Shown here one piece after another: positions 33,821 through 34,546 of a stretch of DNA of 34,546 bases. The stretch comes from Frankia sp. AgKG'84/4 (GTDB taxonomy: Bacteria; Actinomycetota; Actinomycetes; Frankiales; Frankiaceae), in the NCBI RefSeq assembly GCF_023242965.2, contig NZ_JALKFU020000008.1, positions 1 to 34,546 on the forward strand, written 5' to 3'. Below the pieces are notes generated by a model. That model was not told the DNA's origin. It ran no database searches and worked only from the letters and a program-made list of their open reading frames with translations. Made by a program: the position numbers and the translations under genes. The stretch's first letter is position 1. Every line of letters starts with the position of its first letter.

Positions 33821-34546
33821 ATGCCCGAGGACCCGGCAACCGGCCTGCGCGCGCCGCACGGCCTGCCCTCGGTGGCGGGCAGCCCCGAGGGGCTGGTCCG
33901 GCTGCGGCTGGACATCTCCTACGACGGCACGCCGTTCGCCGGCTGGGCCCGCCAGCCAGGGCAGCGGACCGTCCAGGGCGACGTCGAGGACGCGCTGATC
34001 CGGGTGACGCGGCTGCCCGCGGTGCGGTTGACCGTCGCCGGCCGGACCGACTCCGGGGTGCACGCGCTGGGGCAGGTCGCCCACGTCGACCTGCCCGTCG
34101 AGGTGCCGCTCGGCGGCCTGGCCCGCCGGCTCAACGGCGTGCTTGACCGGGCGATCCGGGTCACCGGTCTCGCGCCCGCCGCCGCCGGATTCGACGCGCG
34201 GTTCTCCGCGTTGTCCCGCCGCTACCTCTACCGCATCACCGACGCGCCGTTCGGCGCCCAGCCGCTGCGGCGCTTCGACACCCTCACCTGGCCGCGCCCG
34301 CTGGACGCGGCGGCGATGGCCGCCGCGGCGCTGCTGCTGGTCGGTGAGCACGACTTCGCCGCCTATTGTCGCCGCCGCGAGGGCGCGACGACTGTGCGCA
34401 CGCTGCTGCGCCTCGACGTCACCCGGGGCCCGGGCGGCGTGCTGGGCGCCGACGTCGAGGCGGATGCGTTCTGCCACTCGATGGTGCGCGCGCTGGTCGG
34501 CGGGCTGCTCGCGGTCGGCGAGGGCTGCCGGCCACCGCAGTGGCCC
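33821..34546 (+). CDS. truA: tRNA pseudouridine(38-40) synthase TruA (partial, 3' end missing)
   Basis: Converts uridines 38-40 of the tRNA anticodon arm to pseudouridine. The frame runs from ATG 33821 (GGAGG at 33811-33815) without a stop to the window end, 242 codons. After an N-terminal extension of about 25 residues, the family blocks are [20 protein letters not shown] and [17 protein letters not shown], with the catalytic Asp77. The later [12 protein letters not shown] and [19 protein letters not shown] are also typical. Only the last few dozen residues are missing. truA after rplQ is the common actinobacterial order. Confidence 0.95.
   Translation, partial: MPEDPATGLRAPHGLPSVAGSPEGLVRLRLDISYDGTPFAGWARQPGQRTVQGDVEDALIRVTRLPAVRLTVAGRTDSGVHALGQVAHVDLPVEVPLGGLARRLNGVLDRAIRVTGLAPAAAGFDARFSALSRRYLYRITDAPFGAQPLRRFDTLTWPRPLDAAAMAAAALLLVGEHDFAAYCRRREGATTVRTLLRLDVTRGPGGVLGADVEADAFCHSMVRALVGGLLAVGEGCRPPQWP

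Overview
The window is a GC-rich actinobacterial chromosome segment, and a Frankia-like member of the Frankiales is the best guess. The evidence is strong G/C bias at third codon positions, frequent GTG and TTG starts, Streptomyces/Mycobacterium-type RNA polymerase subunits (RpoC catalytic aspartates at 535, 537 and 539), and Ala/Pro/Glu-rich tails on several ribosomal proteins. Genus assignment is from protein feel only. I see no mobile element, tRNA, rRNA or CRISPR array.

Layout. 1-8980: end of rplJ, then rplL, an 878-bp gap holding a consensus-like promoter, and rpoB-rpoC closed by two tandem hairpins. 9066-10611: a short non-ribosomal island with an RluA-family pseudouridine synthase (+) facing a Mug-type uracil-DNA glycosylase (-). 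10612-15530: a 656-bp control region and the str operon rpsL-rpsG-fusA-tuf, closed by a 14-bp-stem terminator. 15718-25957: the complete S10-spc cluster, rpsJ-rplCDWB-rpsS-rplV-rpsC-rplP-rpmC-rpsQ-rplNXE-rpsN-rpsH-rplFR-rpsE-rpmD-rplO, closed by a strong terminator. 26077-29151: secY-adk-map with its own extended -10 promoter. 29158-33730: infA-rpmJ-rpsMKD-rpoA-rplQ. The window ends inside truA.

Function. Almost everything here builds the transcription and translation machinery: core RNA polymerase (alpha, beta, beta'), most ribosomal proteins, EF-G, EF-Tu and IF1. The rest supports it through secretion of new proteins (SecY), nucleotide balance (Adk), N-terminal Met removal (Map) and RNA pseudouridylation (TruA, RluA-like). 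Ribosomal genes are tightly packed and often overlap by 1-8 nt. The junctions around the RNA polymerase genes are long and carry strong perfect hairpins.

Points that stand out: (1) the rifampicin-binding segment of RpoB has Asn where Ser531 (E. coli numbering) is usual, and it lies inside a sharply bounded 33-codon patch of foreign-looking codon usage; (2) four directly abutting hairpins separate rpsD from rpoA; (3) a 32-codon repeat-containing small ORF exactly fills the rplR-rpsE gap in frame with rpsE; (4) rpoB has a perfectly spaced promoter with a roughly 580-nt leader; (5) two dyads lie upstream of rpsL; (6) rpoB, rpoC and rpsL all start with TTG.
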